From Metabacillus niabensis (GTDB taxonomy: Bacteria > Bacillota > Bacilli > Bacillales > Bacillaceae), in contig NZ_JAIVLH010000031.1 of assembly GCF_020524345.1 (NCBI RefSeq), positions 1 through 46,798 on the forward strand: a stretch of DNA of 46,798 nt, written 5' to 3'. Below the pieces are notes generated by a model. That model did not search any database and had not been told where the DNA came from. It was given only the letters and a program-made list of their open reading frames with translations. Below, piece after piece: positions 25,456-33,975 of this stretch. Within the stretch, counting starts at the first letter, position 1; the number at the start of each line of letters is the position of its first letter. Position numbers and translations under genes: made by a program.

Positions 25456-26445
25456 GTGAACTGGGAGTTAGTGGCTGATGATGTAATCAAAGGAAAAGTA
25501 TTAACCTGGAATGAAGCTCTATCAATTTTAGAATGTCCAGATGAAGATTTATTAAAATTATTGGACGGAGCATTCAAAATAAGAAGACATTATTATGGAA
25601 AAAAAGTAAAGTTAAATATGATAATGAATACAAAATCAGGATTATGCCCTGAAAACTGTGGGTATTGTTCACAATCCAGTGTGTCAAAAGCACCTATTCA
25701 GAAATATAGAATGCTAGATAAAGAGACAATCTTAAAAGGAGCGGAGCAAGCGCATCATCTTCAAGTAGGCACCTATTGCATTGTAGCGAGTGGAAGAGGA
25801 CCTACTGATAAAGAGGTGAGCCATGTCACTTCTGCTGTAGAAGAAATTAAAGAAAAATATGGATTAAAAGTTTGTGCTTGTTTAGGGATACTTAAGCCGG
25901 AACAAGCAGATAAATTAAAGGAAGCTGGAGTTGATCGATATAATCACAATCTCAATACTTCAAAAGAACATCACAATGAGATTACAACTTCCCATACATA
26001 TGATGACCGTTTGAATACGATTGCTATTGTGAAAAAAAGTGGAATCTCACCATGTTCCGGGGTGATTGTTGGGATGCGGGAATCTCTTCAAGATGTTGTT
26101 AATATGGCATTCAGCTTAAAAGAGCTTGATGCTGACTCTATACCGGTGAATTTTTTACACGCGATAGATGGTACTCCGCTTGAAGGTACGAATGAGCTTA
26201 ATCCAAGATATTGCTTAAAAGTACTTGCACTATTTCGATACATAAACCCAACAAAAGAAATCCGAATCTCAGGTGGACGTGAGGTGAACCTTAGATCACT
26301 TCAACCACTTGGATTATTTGCAGCAAATTCAATATTTGTGGGAGACTATTTGACAACAGTTGGACAAGAAAGCACAGCAGATCATAAAATGTTAGAAGAC
26401 TTAGGGTTTGAAATAGATTTTCAATTTCATGAATCAAAAGTATAA
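25456..26445 (+). CDS. bioB: Biotin synthase BioB
   Basis: A radical-SAM enzyme that inserts sulfur into dethiobiotin. The cluster motif is Cys64, Cys68, Cys71 in SGLCPENCGYCSQS; the sequence through VDRYNHNLNTS, SIPVNFLHAIDGTPLEG and RISGGREVNLR is typical. The GTG at 25456 gives 329 residues and follows AAAGGGGG by seven bases. No other biotin gene is in the window, and terminators flank it on both sides. Confidence 0.96.
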   Translation: MNWELVADDVIKGKVLTWNEALSILECPDEDLLKLLDGAFKIRRHYYGKKVKLNMIMNTKSGLCPENCGYCSQSSVSKAPIQKYRMLDKETILKGAEQAHHLQVGTYCIVASGRGPTDKEVSHVTSAVEEIKEKYGLKVCACLGILKPEQADKLKEAGVDRYNHNLNTSKEHHNEITTSHTYDDRLNTIAIVKKSGISPCSGVIVGMRESLQDVVNMAFSLKELDADSIPVNFLHAIDGTPLEGTNELNPRYCLKVLALFRYINPTKEIRISGGREVNLRSLQPLGLFAANSIFVGDYLTTVGQESTADHKMLEDLGFEIDFQFHESKV

Positions 26446-26479
26446 TGTTGAAAAATGAATTTTGATTGAATGAATGTTA

Positions 26480-26530
26480 GAATATCTCTAGCTGTTCCAA
26501 TTTATTTGGAATACATGAGGTATTCTTTTT
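26480..26530 (+). terminator. Probable terminator of bioB
   Basis: GAATATCTC and GAGGTATTC pair (one G-T) with an inner TTCCAA/TTGGAA stem, followed by TTTTTAT. Confidence 0.7.
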
Positions 26531-26625
26531 ATATGAAAAAACCTATGTTTTTCAAAAAGGAATGGTTTTATTCTGTTCTTGAACAAGCTATAATTATACA
26601 ATATTGTCAGCAGGGGGAATGACGT

Positions 26626-26853
26626 TTGAAATCTTTTTATCATTACTTAATGAAATATCGTCATCCTAAGCCACAGGATGAAATTTCTAAGTTTGCTAAT
26701 GATGCTTATAATGATCATAGCTTTCCTAAAAACACAGATAATTATGACGAAATAAGCTCCTATTTAGAAATGAATGGAGCATATTTAGCAAGTATGACCG
26801 TATTTGATGATGCATGGGAAAGGTATCAACATGAAATATTAAAAAATATTTAA
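26626..26853 (+). CDS. yozE: YozE (UPF0346, SAM-like fold) protein
   Basis: A 75-residue protein of the YozE family with a four-helix SAM-like fold, role unknown. The opening MKSFYHYLMKYRHPKPQDEI and HSFPKNTDNYDEISSYLE are almost family consensus. The start is TTG, with GGGGGA nine bases upstream. It heads the yozE-yodN-yozD group. Confidence 0.92.
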   Translation: MKSFYHYLMKYRHPKPQDEISKFANDAYNDHSFPKNTDNYDEISSYLEMNGAYLASMTVFDDAWERYQHEILKNI

Positions 26854-26854
26854 A

Positions 26855-26899
26855 AGAAAGGCACAGGATGATTATATATAAATCATCCTGTGCCTTTCT
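26855..26899 (+). terminator. Hairpin terminator after yozE
   Basis: AGAAAGGCACAGGATGATT and AATCATCCTGTGCCTTTCT form a perfect 19-bp stem. The U-run is short. Confidence 0.8.
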
Positions 26900-27058
26900 A
26901 ATTGATAAAAAATTATATTGATATTAGTAAAAAGCTTATTTTTATATGTGTATATCGATATATAGATCTACAATGATTTTCAGGAGCCCATGACGAAATG
27001 AAAAATACAGCATATACTATCTTATCCTTACAATCACGACAAAAGGAGAGATGGAGAA

Positions 27059-27751
27059 ATGAAAAATAATCATCAAAATAAACCAAAATTTAAAATAGGA
27101 GATATTGTCGTGATTATTATGTATGGAACGGTTGGTACGATAACAAAGCTTCATTTAGTAGACCAGCATTTTGCCTATGAAGTGAATCATGGGGATGTAT
27201 TGTTTTATGAAAATGCACTTCAGTTATTTTCAGAATATGATGGGACTATTGTCGAAACAGAAAAGATAAGTATAGAAGTTCTCTACCAAATTGGTGATAT
27301 CGTATTGGTAAAAGGATATGGAACTTCATTGTTTAGAATTGTGGGAGTGAGAACAGAAGTTTGGAGATACGCAGAAGATGGATGGGAAGAAATTACTTAT
27401 GAGTTAACTAGAATGTCAGATGGAGAATGGTTAGAGGCGACAGAAGATGAAATGAGCCTAATGATAAGTAACCAAGAGGCTGAAGAATTTATTCAGCAAG
27501 TTCATTTGCACAACACAATATCTGATGAAAGCCGTTACTATGCTTCTTTGATTCATCAATATATTGGCCTGGAACCATCAAGTGATAATAGAAAATCAGA
27601 TGATAAAAAGCAGTTGATTGATGAAATGCTTGATATCTACAATGATTATAAAACACTGTATAATCTTTTTCATGATCAGGAATATTTAGACATGATGAAT
27701 CTTGTATTAAAAAGCTTATCGAGATACAAGGATATTGATTCAATACATTAA
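27059..27751 (+). CDS. yodN: YodN-like protein with two SH3-like repeats
   Basis: A 230-residue soluble protein. Two similar segments, FKIGDIVVIIMYGTVGTI (11-28) and YQIGDIVLVKGYGTSLFRI (near 81-99), look like duplicated SH3-like beta barrels. The rest is acidic and helical. Position between yozE and yozD and length fit B. subtilis YodN as I recall. Function unknown. AAAGGAGAG precedes the ATG. Confidence 0.75.
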   Translation: MKNNHQNKPKFKIGDIVVIIMYGTVGTITKLHLVDQHFAYEVNHGDVLFYENALQLFSEYDGTIVETEKISIEVLYQIGDIVLVKGYGTSLFRIVGVRTEVWRYAEDGWEEITYELTRMSDGEWLEATEDEMSLMISNQEAEEFIQQVHLHNTISDESRYYASLIHQYIGLEPSSDNRKSDDKKQLIDEMLDIYNDYKTLYNLFHDQEYLDMMNLVLKSLSRYKDIDSIH

Positions 27752-27754
27752 TTC

Positions 27755-27940
27755 TTACAGTGAAAACATAATAAAAATGAAATAAGGAATACAGAAAAAA
27801 ATAACCCCATAAAATAAGCCTTTAAGAATAAAGCTTAATAATTGATCAAAGCCATCTCCATCAATAAAATCCAGAATGTTATGTTTCTCAACTTTTTCTA
27901 ACGTACCATTGATTTTTGTGCTAGTAACCTCATTTATCAT
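27755..27940 (-). CDS. Small membrane protein, 61 residues
   Basis: The product starts MINEVTSTKINGTLEKVEKH and ends in a hydrophobic segment of about 22 residues (LFYGVIFFCIPYFIFIMFSL), so it is a tail-anchored type. GGGG lies eight bases before the ATG. It is on the opposite strand between yodN and yozD and almost touches the yodN stop. No family recognised. Confidence 0.5.
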   Translation of the reverse strand: MINEVTSTKINGTLEKVEKHNILDFIDGDGFDQLLSFILKGLFYGVIFFCIPYFIFIMFSL

Positions 27941-28101
27941 CCTATATTCCCCATTTCTTTATATGCTTGTCCATCTAAAACTATTTATATGAAAAGAATA
28001 TATGTTTATTCCATTTTCTTTTTATAGCATTCAAAAAAATATTCATTTAAATTGCATATGTTCCTGTGCATGGACATAAAAAATAGAAGGGGGGCGATAT
28101 T

Positions 28102-28284
28102 GTGAAGGAAATAGAAGTAATTATTGATACAGAGGAGATTGCTGAGTTCTTTTACAATGAGCTCACAAAAAGAGGGTATGTTCCGGGTGAAGAGGAACTT
28201 GGAGAGCTGGCAGATATCACATTTGATTACCTTCTGAACAAATGTATAATTGATGAAGATTTAGAGTTTGAAGACAATGAATAA
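28102..28284 (+). CDS. yozD: YozD-like small acidic protein
   Basis: A 60-residue acidic helical protein, MKEIEVIIDTEEIAEFFYNE, then LADITFDYLLNKC. It closely resembles B. subtilis YozD as I recall, unknown function. The start is GTG with AAGGGGGGCG upstream. Confidence 0.82.
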   Translation: MKEIEVIIDTEEIAEFFYNELTKRGYVPGEEELGELADITFDYLLNKCIIDEDLEFEDNE

Positions 28285-28296
28285 TGCAAAATAGTA

Positions 28297-28417
28297 AAAA
28301 GAGGATGTCTCATAAGGTTCTGACTTTATATAACATTTTCTCTATATAGCATGTAATTGATTTTTACCGGCTATATATTAGGGAATTGAACCTTCTATAG
28401 AGACATCTTCTTTTTTG
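28297..28417. terminator. Long-loop bidirectional hairpin between yozD and yppC
   Basis: AAGAGGATGTCTC (28298-28311) pairs with GAGACATCTTCTT (28400-28412), extended by GGTTC/GAACC inside, and is followed by TTTTTTG. The loop of about 70 bases is unusual. Confidence 0.6.
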
Positions 28418-28445
28418 TTTATGAATGTAGAAATGGTTTCGTTCA

Positions 28446-29507
28446 TTAGTTAATCATATTCTGTACTTTATCTATTGACTTCATTAGAGTTAAATTCCGT
28501 TTAACATCTTTCGTAATATCCTGAAAATCAGCTTTTACTTCATCTCTCCAGGACTTAACCTTTGAGTAATTTGTATACCAATCGTGGTAAGTCGGAAAAC
28601 GATGTTTGACGTTTTCCCAGGCAGGAATAAGAGAAGGACTGAATATTTTAGATTGATTTTGGTTCGACGTATATTCATGTGGCCAGTAATCAGAACGAGA
28701 GCCTGTATGAATTTGTTTAGTGGCAAAATCCAAAATAGAGGAGTATGCTTGTTTTGAAAACAGAATATGATAAAGTTTTTTCCCAATATTAATTCTGGTT
28801 TGTACAGATTGAAAGTTGTGTACTTCAATTCCTGATAAGGAATATTTTCGTAAAAAAGTGAATTTTTTATAGGGAAATACAACATGGGTAAAACCCATAA
28901 CTTCTTGTATCATATACATAAAAGTTTGAAAGATCGATTGTTTTGTATGGTATAAAGTCATGAGATGTTTTTCAACATATTGTTGTTCATTTGTAATTAA
29001 TGCAAATGTCAGAAATGTTGAAGATAATTTGTTCCGGAAAAAAAAACTCCATATCGGCATCATAAATGTTGAGACAGAAAACAAAGGTAATAGATGAAAA
29101 TACGAAATATTATCTTCTATGCTTTTTTTATATAGGAGTAGTTGGGGATAAGCATCATGAAAAATTAGTGAATTAGCACGTTCAAGGAAATGGAATAGGC
29201 TGACTTGCTGGGTAGGAGAGAGAATGGAAGAAAGTATAGAACTTTTTAAGTCAGTCATATTATATCCGCCATTTCGTGAGACCATATGAGCCAAAAAAGC
29301 CCAATGAATCTCTGGATATTCCAAATAAAAAGAAAGATAAGCATTTGTTCTGGTTATATTATTTTTGTTGGCTAACTCTGTTTTGTATTTAATAGTAGAA
29401 ATAATATCTTTTTCTATTTGTGTTACGATTAACGGAGTTTTATCTTTGAGTATATCTTTTAAATCTTGTTCGATTGTAGTAATCGGTTCATGGTTTTGTT
29501 TTTTCAT
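28446..29507 (-). CDS. yppC: YppC-like DUF2515 protein
   Basis: A 353-residue protein of the DUF2515 family, function unknown. It is soluble to peripheral, rich in aromatic residues, with FYLEYPEIHWAFLAHMVSRN near 70-90 and a C-terminal SYWPHEYTS-type stretch (SDYWPHEYT). The ATG at 29507 has AAAGGG nine bases upstream; an ATG at 29516 directly abuts that site. Moderately confident of the family from memory. Confidence 0.78.
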   Translation of the reverse strand: MKKQNHEPITTIEQDLKDILKDKTPLIVTQIEKDIISTIKYKTELANKNNITRTNAYLSFYLEYPEIHWAFLAHMVSRNGGYNMTDLKSSILSSILSPTQQVSLFHFLERANSLIFHDAYPQLLLYKKSIEDNISYFHLLPLFSVSTFMMPIWSFFFRNKLSSTFLTFALITNEQQYVEKHLMTLYHTKQSIFQTFMYMIQEVMGFTHVVFPYKKFTFLRKYSLSGIEVHNFQSVQTRINIGKKLYHILFSKQAYSSILDFATKQIHTGSRSDYWPHEYTSNQNQSKIFSPSLIPAWENVKHRFPTYHDWYTNYSKVKSWRDEVKADFQDITKDVKRNLTLMKSIDKVQNMIN

Positions 29508-29615
29508 ATTTGTCATCCCTTTAATGAGATATAACCTAATTCTCTACATTTGTATGGGAGTTTAATAAAAAATGTGAAACTTTTGTTTTTCCGTGTCGTA
29601 TATAAAGGAGAATAA

Positions 29616-29639
29616 ATGATCAATTTGAACGCAAAGTGA
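29616..29639 (+). other. Possible 7-residue leader ORF ahead of the kinase unit
   Basis: AAAGGAG lies seven bases before an ATG that opens a frame of seven codons (MINLNAK) and stops at TGA. The TGA lies inside the GTGAGGG ribosome binding site of the next gene. It may couple or regulate translation; this is inference. Confidence 0.3.
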
Positions 29640-29649
29640 GGGATTCAAC

Positions 29650-29829
29650 ATGTTAAAAAAGATCCTAAAGTCATTCATAGCAAATAAACATTCTCATTCT
29701 TATCGGAAGTATAGTTCAAGCGACTTTAAACGTTCAAGTTATAAACACCGTCATCCATCAAAATATGGTCATCATTATTACAAGAAAAGACACGGATCAA
29801 GCAGTTTTTTTAGTTCCTATAGCAGCTAA
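29650..29829 (+). CDS. Ser/Tyr/His/Lys-rich small protein, first gene of the kinase-Spo0M unit
   Basis: A 59-residue protein starting MLKKILKSFIANKHSHSYRK. After a short amphipathic start it is made almost wholly of Ser, Tyr, His, Lys and Arg, and ends in a Ser/Phe/Tyr tail (GSSSFFSSYSS). GTGAGGG lies eight bases before the ATG. Its stop codon TAA overlaps the ATG of the kinase gene (TAATG), so the two are translationally coupled. The Ser/Tyr content makes it a conceivable kinase substrate or coat-type protein; that is inference. No family recognised. Confidence 0.7.
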   Translation: MLKKILKSFIANKHSHSYRKYSSSDFKRSSYKHRHPSKYGHHYYKKRHGSSSFFSSYSS

Positions 29830-30626
29830 TGAACGTTCTGCTGAATAAATGGATCGAGCTTGTAGAAAAACCCCTTACTCCCTTATCAATTGTAGATAAT
29901 AAATATGTGATAACCGAAATTCTGGGTAAAGGAAGTTATGGTTTTACGTATCTAGTTGAAGATGAACAGAAAAATCAAAAAGTACTAAAACAGTTAAGAA
30001 AATACAAGAGGCTCGATCGTGCCGGAAGTAGGGCATTTGACCGAGAAGCTTTCATATTAAGTAATTTTCAACATCCTGCTTTTCCTCAACTTTTTGAAAA
30101 GTTTGAGGATGTAAGTCAAAAGAAATTTATTGTCATGGAGTATAAGAAGGGTAAAACATATGAGCAACTAATTTTTGATGATGGTGTAAAGTATACTGAA
30201 AAAGAAGCGTTAGCAGAACTTTATCATGTTCTTAGACTTGTGAAGATTATCCATGAAAAAGGATATGTACATCGAGATCTTCGAATCCCCAATATATTAA
30301 AACATGGAAACACCCATTATATCATTGATTTTGGATTAGCTAGGAAAATAACTGACCAGATTGCAAACGAAGAGAAGTTAAATCGAATAGACAAAAAAAT
30401 GTTTCGGGAGATTAGTTATAAAAGTGACTTTTATGCTTTAGGTCATTTTCTATTATTCTTACTATATTCTTCATTTGAACCTGAAACATCTAAAAAGAAA
30501 ACATGGGAAGAGGAATTGACCATTTCAAGTCATTGTAAAGAGATTTTACGAAAAATGCTGCAATTGGATACTGCATACGAAGAAGTGAATCAGGTCTTAA
30601 AAGATGTGGGAAATTGCATTTATTAG
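29829..30626 (+). CDS. Hanks-type Ser/Thr protein kinase (YbdM-like)
   Basis: A compact 265-residue cytoplasmic kinase with a full catalytic set: glycine loop GKGSYGFTY (33-41), Lys54 in KVLKQL, HRDLRIPN (148-155) and DFG (167-169), followed by a helical C-lobe. It has no membrane or PASTA domain, unlike PrkC. It resembles B. subtilis YbdM. The start overlaps the stop of the small gene, and spo0M begins 11 bases after its end, which suggests that it acts with these two products. Confidence 0.92.
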   Translation: MNVLLNKWIELVEKPLTPLSIVDNKYVITEILGKGSYGFTYLVEDEQKNQKVLKQLRKYKRLDRAGSRAFDREAFILSNFQHPAFPQLFEKFEDVSQKKFIVMEYKKGKTYEQLIFDDGVKYTEKEALAELYHVLRLVKIIHEKGYVHRDLRIPNILKHGNTHYIIDFGLARKITDQIANEEKLNRIDKKMFREISYKSDFYALGHFLLFLLYSSFEPETSKKKTWEEELTISSHCKEILRKMLQLDTAYEEVNQVLKDVGNCIY

Positions 30627-30637
30627 GGAGGAAAACA

Positions 30638-31408
30638 ATGTCTTTTTTTAATAAAATATTAGCTAGTGTTGGGATTGGATCTGCTAAGGTCGATGCAAAA
30701 CTATCAGATTCTATTATTAAAGTCGGGGAGAAAGTCGAAGGAATTATTGAAGTAAAAGGAGGAAACATCGAACAATCAATTGATGAAATTTATCTAACAA
30801 TTAACACAAATTATGAAAAAGAAGAAGATGATAAAGTCATTCACAAACAAGCAGTTATTGCGAAGGTAAAGCTGAATGAGCCGTTTGTTATGATGCCAGG
30901 TGAAACAAAAACAATTCCTTTCACATTTGAGCTGCCTCTGGATACTCCATTAACAGTTGGATCCTCAAAGGTTTGGTTGCAAACAGGAGTTGATATTAGG
31001 GGTTCTATAGATCCGACAGATCGGGATACCATCAAAATTGAACCACACCCTTTGATGGAAAAAACAATTAGTGCACTAAATGAACTTGGATTTTCACTTA
31101 GAAATGTTAAGAATGAAGCTGCTTCATATAAGGTACGGAAAAGATTACCGTTTGTACAGGAATTTGAATTTATTCCAACAGCAGGTCAATTTAGAAAAAG
31201 TTTAGATGAAGTAGAAATCATGTTTTCTCTGCTTGATGAATCAAATATAGAGATTTTTATTGAAGTTGACAGAAAAGCTAGAGGGATTAGCGGTCTCTTT
31301 TCTGAAGCTTTAGATTTGGATGAGTCATTGGTGAGATTTACTCTTCATGAAAATGAAATAAGCAATATAAAGGGAATTTTACTAGATATTTTAAATAAAC
31401 ATAGTTAA
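30638..31408 (+). CDS. spo0M: Sporulation-control protein Spo0M
   Basis: A 256-residue protein with the arrestin-like fold of the Spo0M family (FFNKILASVGIGSAKVDAKL, GGNIEQSIDEIYLTI, PLTVGSSKVWLQTGVDI). Spo0M influences sporulation stage 0 and cell division in B. subtilis; its biochemical role is not settled. The ATG at 30638 has GGGAGG eight bases upstream; a longer frame from 30614 is less likely. Adjacent to and probably cotranscribed with the kinase. Confidence 0.95.
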   Translation: MSFFNKILASVGIGSAKVDAKLSDSIIKVGEKVEGIIEVKGGNIEQSIDEIYLTINTNYEKEEDDKVIHKQAVIAKVKLNEPFVMMPGETKTIPFTFELPLDTPLTVGSSKVWLQTGVDIRGSIDPTDRDTIKIEPHPLMEKTISALNELGFSLRNVKNEAASYKVRKRLPFVQEFEFIPTAGQFRKSLDEVEIMFSLLDESNIEIFIEVDRKARGISGLFSEALDLDESLVRFTLHENEISNIKGILLDILNKHS

Positions 31409-31420
31409 TAAAGCACCAGC

Positions 31421-31468
31421 AAAGCAATTAAAGTGCACAAAATCTTCATGCCCTTTAATTGCTTTTTA
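31421..31468 (+). terminator. Terminator of the kinase-spo0M unit
   Basis: AAAGCAATTAAAG and CTTTAATTGCTTT pair around a 19-base loop and are followed by TTAAT. Confidence 0.75.
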
Positions 31469-31595
31469 ATATGCCTTAAAAATAGGTAAATAGGATTGTT
31501 TTTTTGCAACAAAAGACTAGATACTTTCGTTGTATTTATATTAAGATATTTTTATTTACGTAAGTTTTCATTATAGAGTGAGAAGGGGTTTAGGG

Positions 31596-32798
31596 ATGAA
31601 GGAGAGCAAGAAGAGCCATACAATACTGTCAAGAACAAAGTCGAAAGAAAGGAAAAAACGTAGAAGATTAAAAAAAGTATACAGAAGAATGCTCACAATC
31701 ATTTGTTTTTGCATCATTTTATTTATAGTATACAATTACATAAATTCTGATAAACAGGGAGAACCAGTGACAATAAATGTAACCAAAGAATCAAACGTAA
31801 TCGATCAGGAAATAGAACCAATAAAAGAACGAATAAATCAACCGACAACAACCATAACAATAAGTGCAGCTGGTGACTTCACATTAGGAAGAGATGAAAC
31901 GTATGATTATCAGGGTTCATTTGTTGATGTAGCTACTCAAAAAGGTTTGTCCTATTTTTTAGAAGGGTTGGATTCCTTATTTTTAAATGATGATTTTACA
32001 ACAGTGAACCTTGAAACAACATTAACAAATTCATCTGAAAAGGCAAATAAGACCTTTCGCTTTAAAGGTGATCCAGAATATGCTGAAATTTTAAAAATGG
32101 GTGGAATTGAAGCCGTAAATTTAGCCAACAATCATATATTCGATTACTTACAGCAGGGCTATGATGATACGAAGAGTGCACTAGAAAATAAAAAGATTGG
32201 ATACTTTGGGTATGAAGACTCTTACATAACAGAAGTGAAAGGTGTGAAAATAGGCGCTTTAGGCTTTGAAGGGTGGCAGGATACTCAAGAGATACGCAGT
32301 CAAATTAAGGAAAGCATTCATGAATTGAAAGAGCAAGGGGCACAAATTATATTGATTCACTTTCATTGGGGTGATGAAAAGCAGTATGTACCAAATGATA
32401 CCCAAATCTCATTAGCTAAATTCAGTATTGATTCAGGTGCAGACCTAATACTTGGCCATCATCCGCATGTTGTTCAGGGAATCGAAGAGTATAAAGGAAA
32501 GTTTATCGTATATAGTTTGGGGAATTTTATGTTCGGTGGAAATAAAAACCCGTCTGATAAGGATACATTTGTTTTTCAGCAAAAATTTTATATCGAAAAT
32601 GGGAAGTTAAATGAAAAAAAAGAGATTAATGTGATTCCATTTTCAATATCATCTGTATCTACACACAACGATTATCAACCGACATTGCTAACTGGAATAG
32701 AACATGAAAGAGTAAAGGGAAAAATTATTCTTTATTCTAATCAAATATCCAATTCGGAGTGGCTTGTCTACGAGAAAGATTTGGTGATATCTGAATAA
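31596..32798 (+). CDS. CapA family protein (poly-gamma-glutamate capsule type metallophosphatase)
   Basis: A 400-residue protein with a very basic cytoplasmic start, one membrane helix (about 32-50) and an outside phosphatase-fold domain. Family marks: SAAGDFTLGRDETYDY, NLETTLT, NLANNHIFDY, HFHWGDE and LGHHPHVVQG, which supply metal ligands, and YSLGNFMFGG. CapA/PgsA members take part in poly-gamma-glutamate production, but no capB/capC genes are here, so the role is open. AAGGGG lies seven bases before the ATG at 31596. Confidence 0.9.
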   Translation: MKESKKSHTILSRTKSKERKKRRRLKKVYRRMLTIICFCIILFIVYNYINSDKQGEPVTINVTKESNVIDQEIEPIKERINQPTTTITISAAGDFTLGRDETYDYQGSFVDVATQKGLSYFLEGLDSLFLNDDFTTVNLETTLTNSSEKANKTFRFKGDPEYAEILKMGGIEAVNLANNHIFDYLQQGYDDTKSALENKKIGYFGYEDSYITEVKGVKIGALGFEGWQDTQEIRSQIKESIHELKEQGAQIILIHFHWGDEKQYVPNDTQISLAKFSIDSGADLILGHHPHVVQGIEEYKGKFIVYSLGNFMFGGNKNPSDKDTFVFQQKFYIENGKLNEKKEINVIPFSISSVSTHNDYQPTLLTGIEHERVKGKIILYSNQISNSEWLVYEKDLVISE

Positions 32799-32819
32799 AA
32801 TTGCAGTGAATTGTCGTAC

Positions 32820-32847
32820 TTAACAAAAAAGGTAATTTAGGTATAAT
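32820..32847 (+). promoter_or_regulatory. Promoter-like sequence upstream of yeeI
   Basis: TTAACA (32820-32825), a 16-base spacer and TATAAT (32842-32847). About 95 bases of leader remain before the ATG at 32942; a second TTGACA occurs near 32866. Confidence 0.45.
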
Positions 32848-32941
32848 AGAATAAGTGAGTAAAATTGACAAGTGTTTGCTAATCCAAACGTTTGAGTCTT
32901 ACAGAATTGATAGATTTAATCTTTGAAAGTGAGTGTTCATT

Positions 32942-33661
32942 ATGGGTCGTAAATGGAATAATATTAAAGAAAAGAAAGCTTCAAAGGATGCTAATACGAG
33001 TCGTATTTATGCAAAATTCGGCCGTGAAATTTATGTAGTAGCAAGACAAGGAGAGCCAGATCCAGAAGCAAATCAAGCATTAAAAGTAGTTCTTGAGCGA
33101 GCAAAAACATATAATGTCCCAAAGGCAATCATTGATCGTGCAATTGAAAAAGCAAAGGGCGGGGCAGAAGAAAACTATGATGAACTACGTTATGAAGGCT
33201 TTGGACCAAATGGTTCGATGGTCATTGTAGATGCTCTAACGAATAATGTGAACCGTACAGCTTCTGATGTTCGAGCGGCATTCGGTAAGAATGGCGGGAA
33301 TATGGGTGTGAGCGGTTCTGTAGCTTATATGTTTGATGCAACAGCTGTTATTGGGATTGAAGGTAAATCCTCTGATGAAGTGCTTGAAATATTAATGGAA
33401 GAGGATATCGATGTTCGAGATATTCTTGAAGAAGATGAGTCTGTTATCGTATATGCTGAACCAGATCAATTTCATTCTGTACAAGAAGCATTTAAAACAG
33501 TGGGAATAACAGAATTTACAGTAGCTGAGTTAACGATGCTTGCACAAAACGATATTACATTACCTGAAGAAGCAAAAGTCCAATTTGAAAAAATGATTGA
33601 TGCACTTGAAGATTTAGAAGATGTTAGACAGGTTTATCACAATGTAGATTTAAGTGAATAA
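32942..33661 (+). CDS. yeeI: YebC/PmpR family protein YeeI
   Basis: A 239-residue YebC-family protein ([54 protein letters not shown]). Members were named as transcription regulators and more recently tied to relief of ribosome stalling at proline stretches. The sequence is very close to remembered B. subtilis YeeI. The start at 32942 is the family start; a GTG at 32933 would add three residues. Confidence 0.95.
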   Translation: MGRKWNNIKEKKASKDANTSRIYAKFGREIYVVARQGEPDPEANQALKVVLERAKTYNVPKAIIDRAIEKAKGGAEENYDELRYEGFGPNGSMVIVDALTNNVNRTASDVRAAFGKNGGNMGVSGSVAYMFDATAVIGIEGKSSDEVLEILMEEDIDVRDILEEDESVIVYAEPDQFHSVQEAFKTVGITEFTVAELTMLAQNDITLPEEAKVQFEKMIDALEDLEDVRQVYHNVDLSE

Positions 33662-33667
33662 TTTTTT

Positions 33668-33703
33668 AGCAGACCTTTAAATAATAAGGTCTGCTTTTTT
33701 AAT
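33668..33703 (+). terminator. Terminator of yeeI
   Basis: AGCAGACCTTT and AAGGTCTGCT pair and are followed by TTTTT. Confidence 0.9.
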
Positions 33704-33791
33704 TGCTGAAAAATCCTTCAGTGTTGGAATGCAAATCTTTTTTTTAGTTAAACTAATAACTGCTTTAAAAATTCTTAATGGAGGGTCTTAT

Positions 33792-33932
33792 ATGTCGAAA
33801 AAAAAGAATTCACCTTCTTCAGAAGTAGATCAAAAAAAACTTGTGGATGATAAGGCAAAAGTGGCTAGAGAAAATAACTTTGAAGATCAGCACATTCGAC
33901 GTGTAACGCAAAATGGAGCAGATGGGCAATAA
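33792..33932 (+). CDS. Small charged protein, 46 residues
   Basis: Start ATG with GGAGGG seven bases upstream; product MSKKKNSPSSEVDQKKLVDD and onward, rich in Lys, Asp, Gln and Asn, no hydrophobic segment. A longer frame from 33729 is not supported. It lies 43 bases before a second gene of the same type. Spore-type small protein is a guess from composition. Confidence 0.65.
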   Translation: MSKKKNSPSSEVDQKKLVDDKAKVARENNFEDQHIRRVTQNGADGQ

Positions 33933-33975
33933 GATCAGAACCTAGAAGAAAAAGACTGGAATGAGGTGTAAGTAG

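Noticed and set aside
28535-28885. 116-residue minus-strand frame inside yppC
   Set aside because: Overlaps yppC in another frame and has no start signals or recognisable domain.
29604-29630. SigH-like promoter (AAAGGAGAA with GAAC) before the kinase unit
   Set aside because: The match is imperfect and the start point would fall on the ribosome binding site; AAAGGAG is better read as the site of the short leader frame.
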